In this document: one piece after another, positions 62,824-64,000 of the stretch | Layout of the letters: each line of letters opens with the position of its first letter | Numbering within the stretch: position 1 is the first letter of the stretch | Source of the DNA: UBA935 sp031556725 | GTDB taxonomy: Bacteria > Bacillota > Clostridia > Lachnospirales > Lachnospiraceae | DNA length: 64,000 bases | Direction: 5' to 3' | NCBI GenBank assembly: GCA_031556725.1 | Contig: JAVBSL010000002.1 | Coordinates: 1-64,000 of the forward strand | Made by a program: the position numbers and the translations under genes | Notes under the pieces: generated by a model | Database searches by the model: none | The model's input: the letters and a program-made list of their open reading frames with translations, nothing else | What the model was told of the DNA's origin: nothing

Positions 62824-64000
62824 ATGTTTAGTAATTTTTTTTATACTTGTAAAGCCAAGGGACTGGATATTTCTTTAAATGAATGGCTTACCTTACAGGA
62901 AGCCCTGGACAAAGGGCTGTGCGGAAGCAGTCTGACACAGTTTTATTATGTTGCCCGGATGATATTGGTGAAAAGCGAGACCGACTTTGATAAGTTTGAT
63001 ATGGCCTTTGAAGAACAGTTTAAGGGAGTGCAGTCGGAAAATATAATTTCCCGGGAAATGCTCCGGTGGCTGGATAAGGAAGACCTGAAAGCACTGGCCG
63101 AGGAAGAACAGCGGAATATGCTGAACCAACTGGAAGAAAGCTCGGTTATTGATAAGGAAGAAGTAGAAGATAAGCTTAAGGAACGGCAAAAAGAGCAGGA
63201 TAGTGAGCACAACGGCGGTAATTACTGGATTGGGACCATGGGTAAAACTTCCTTTGGCAATTCCGGCGGTAATATGGGTGGCATCCGGATCGGCGGTGTG
63301 ACCGGTCATCAATCCGCTTTTGCGGTAATGGGAGCACACAAATATAGGGATTTCCGGGATGACCGGATGTTAGACAACCGGCAGTTTCAACTGGCCCTTA
63401 GGAAGCTTCGGCAGTTTTCTACCAAACTTGATATTCCGAAAACCGAATTAGATATTGATGGAACGGTAGATAAAACCTGTAATAACGGTGGGTGCCTCCA
63501 GATTGTCATGGAGCGGCCCCGGAAAAACTCTGTAAAATTATTATTATTGATGGATTCGGGGGGCACTATGATTCCCTATTCCTCATTATTAAATGAGCTG
63601 TTTCAATCGGTTCATAAGTCCAATCATTATAAAGAAGTGAAATGTTATTATTTTCATAACTGCATTTATTCCAAGCTATATAAAACACCGGAATGTGAAA
63701 ATGGCGACTGGATCGATACAGAATGGATGTTTCGCAATCTGGACAGCGATTATAAGGTGATTATTGTGGGAGATGCCGCTATGGCTCCGGAGGAATTGTA
63801 CTCCGACACCGGTAACTACAGAGGACCAAATGGTGGCTTATCCGGCTGGGAATGGCTGCAGCTGATGAAACGCCATTATAAAAGAATCGTCTGGATGAAC
63901 CCCAAGATGGCACCGGGAAACGCCCCCTGGCGGGAAGCTGAAACAGCAATCAAGGGATTACTACCCATGTATAAACTGACAGTCGCGGGCTTACAGAAAG
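62824..64000 (+). CDS. VWA-domain protein, partner of the MoxR ATPase (3' truncated by window)
   Basis: An open frame of 392 codons continues past the window edge. It starts MFSNFFYTCKAKGLDIS and has a helical Glu-rich N-terminal part (about 50-130). A glycine-rich segment with GKTSFGNSGGNMGG follows, then a von Willebrand A domain from about 235. The metal-site motif DxSxS appears as LLLLMDSGGTMIP, i.e. D-S-G-G-T, which differs from the canonical form. It is a YehP/CoxE-like partner of the MoxR gene. Truncated by the window only. Confidence 0.85.
   Translation, partial: MFSNFFYTCKAKGLDISLNEWLTLQEALDKGLCGSSLTQFYYVARMILVKSETDFDKFDMAFEEQFKGVQSENIISREMLRWLDKEDLKALAEEEQRNMLNQLEESSVIDKEEVEDKLKERQKEQDSEHNGGNYWIGTMGKTSFGNSGGNMGGIRIGGVTGHQSAFAVMGAHKYRDFRDDRMLDNRQFQLALRKLRQFSTKLDIPKTELDIDGTVDKTCNNGGCLQIVMERPRKNSVKLLLLMDSGGTMIPYSSLLNELFQSVHKSNHYKEVKCYYFHNCIYSKLYKTPECENGDWIDTEWMFRNLDSDYKVIIVGDAAMAPEELYSDTGNYRGPNGGLSGWEWLQLMKRHYKRIVWMNPKMAPGNAPWREAETAIKGLLPMYKLTVAGLQK

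Overview
This 64 kb window is typical of a low-to-mid GC, anaerobic, motile, probably spore-forming Firmicute of the class Clostridia. Gene content and gene order (Rnf complex in the order C-D-G-E-A-B, a Na+-pumping biotin decarboxylase operon, scpAB followed by a DacB-like peptidase, the ffh-rpsP-rimM-trmD-rplS and rbgA-rnhB-ylqG-ylqH blocks) fit Lachnospiraceae best. The family-level call is inference; no rRNA gene is present to confirm it. No tRNA, rRNA, CRISPR array, prophage or insertion sequence was recognised. Coding density is high and most genes lie on the + strand.

Layout. 1-5.8 kb: end of rpsU, a membrane protein, two D,D-carboxypeptidases, a phosphoesterase and scpAB. 5.9-11.1 kb: a five-gene biotin-dependent, Na+-translocating decarboxylase operon with two different carboxyltransferases sharing one biotin carrier and one membrane pump. 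11.2-16.7 kb: TetR and RpiR regulators, a flavoprotein, cmk, ispH and rpsA. 16.7-19.7 kb: cheR and a chemoreceptor. 20.9-26.9 kb: the complete Rnf ferredoxin:NAD+ oxidoreductase and a convergent apbE for its flavinylation. 27-39 kb: two GH25 lysozyme paralogues, an AP2-domain protein, a SleB-type hydrolase, thrC, a response-regulator diguanylate cyclase, citrate synthase, Xaa-Pro aminopeptidase, an acyltransferase-like membrane protein and an AraC regulator. 38.9-45.8 kb: the ylxM-ffh-rpsP-khpA-rimM-trmD-rplS translation and secretion block, interrupted by a HIT protein and a GntR-regulated ABC transporter. 45.9-52 kb: two signal peptidases around rbgA, rnhB, FliK-like and FlhB-like proteins, a YraN nuclease-like protein and PgeF. 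52-64 kb: a two-component system, an unusual long Prs, a DUF512 radical-SAM protein, der, plsY, gpsA, a second diguanylate cyclase, and a MoxR ATPase/VWA pair that runs off the end.

How it fits together. Rnf and the decarboxylase are both ion pumps, so the cell probably uses an electrochemical Na+ (or H+) gradient fed by ferredoxin oxidation and decarboxylation. Chemotaxis, two c-di-GMP synthases and the FliK/FlhB-like pair suggest a motile/sessile switch. Several peptidoglycan enzymes suggest active wall remodelling or sporulation.

Most unusual parts. These are: a roughly 280-bp unannotated structured element between khpA and rimM (41324-41602), followed by a strikingly C-poor rimM; a structured leader with a micro-ORF before ylxM-ffh; a 63-bp palindrome (two perfect 27-nt arms) containing the promoter of the GntR/ABC operon; an AP2-(HNH-like)-AP2 protein; and a lipoprotein-fused gamma subunit in the decarboxylase operon.
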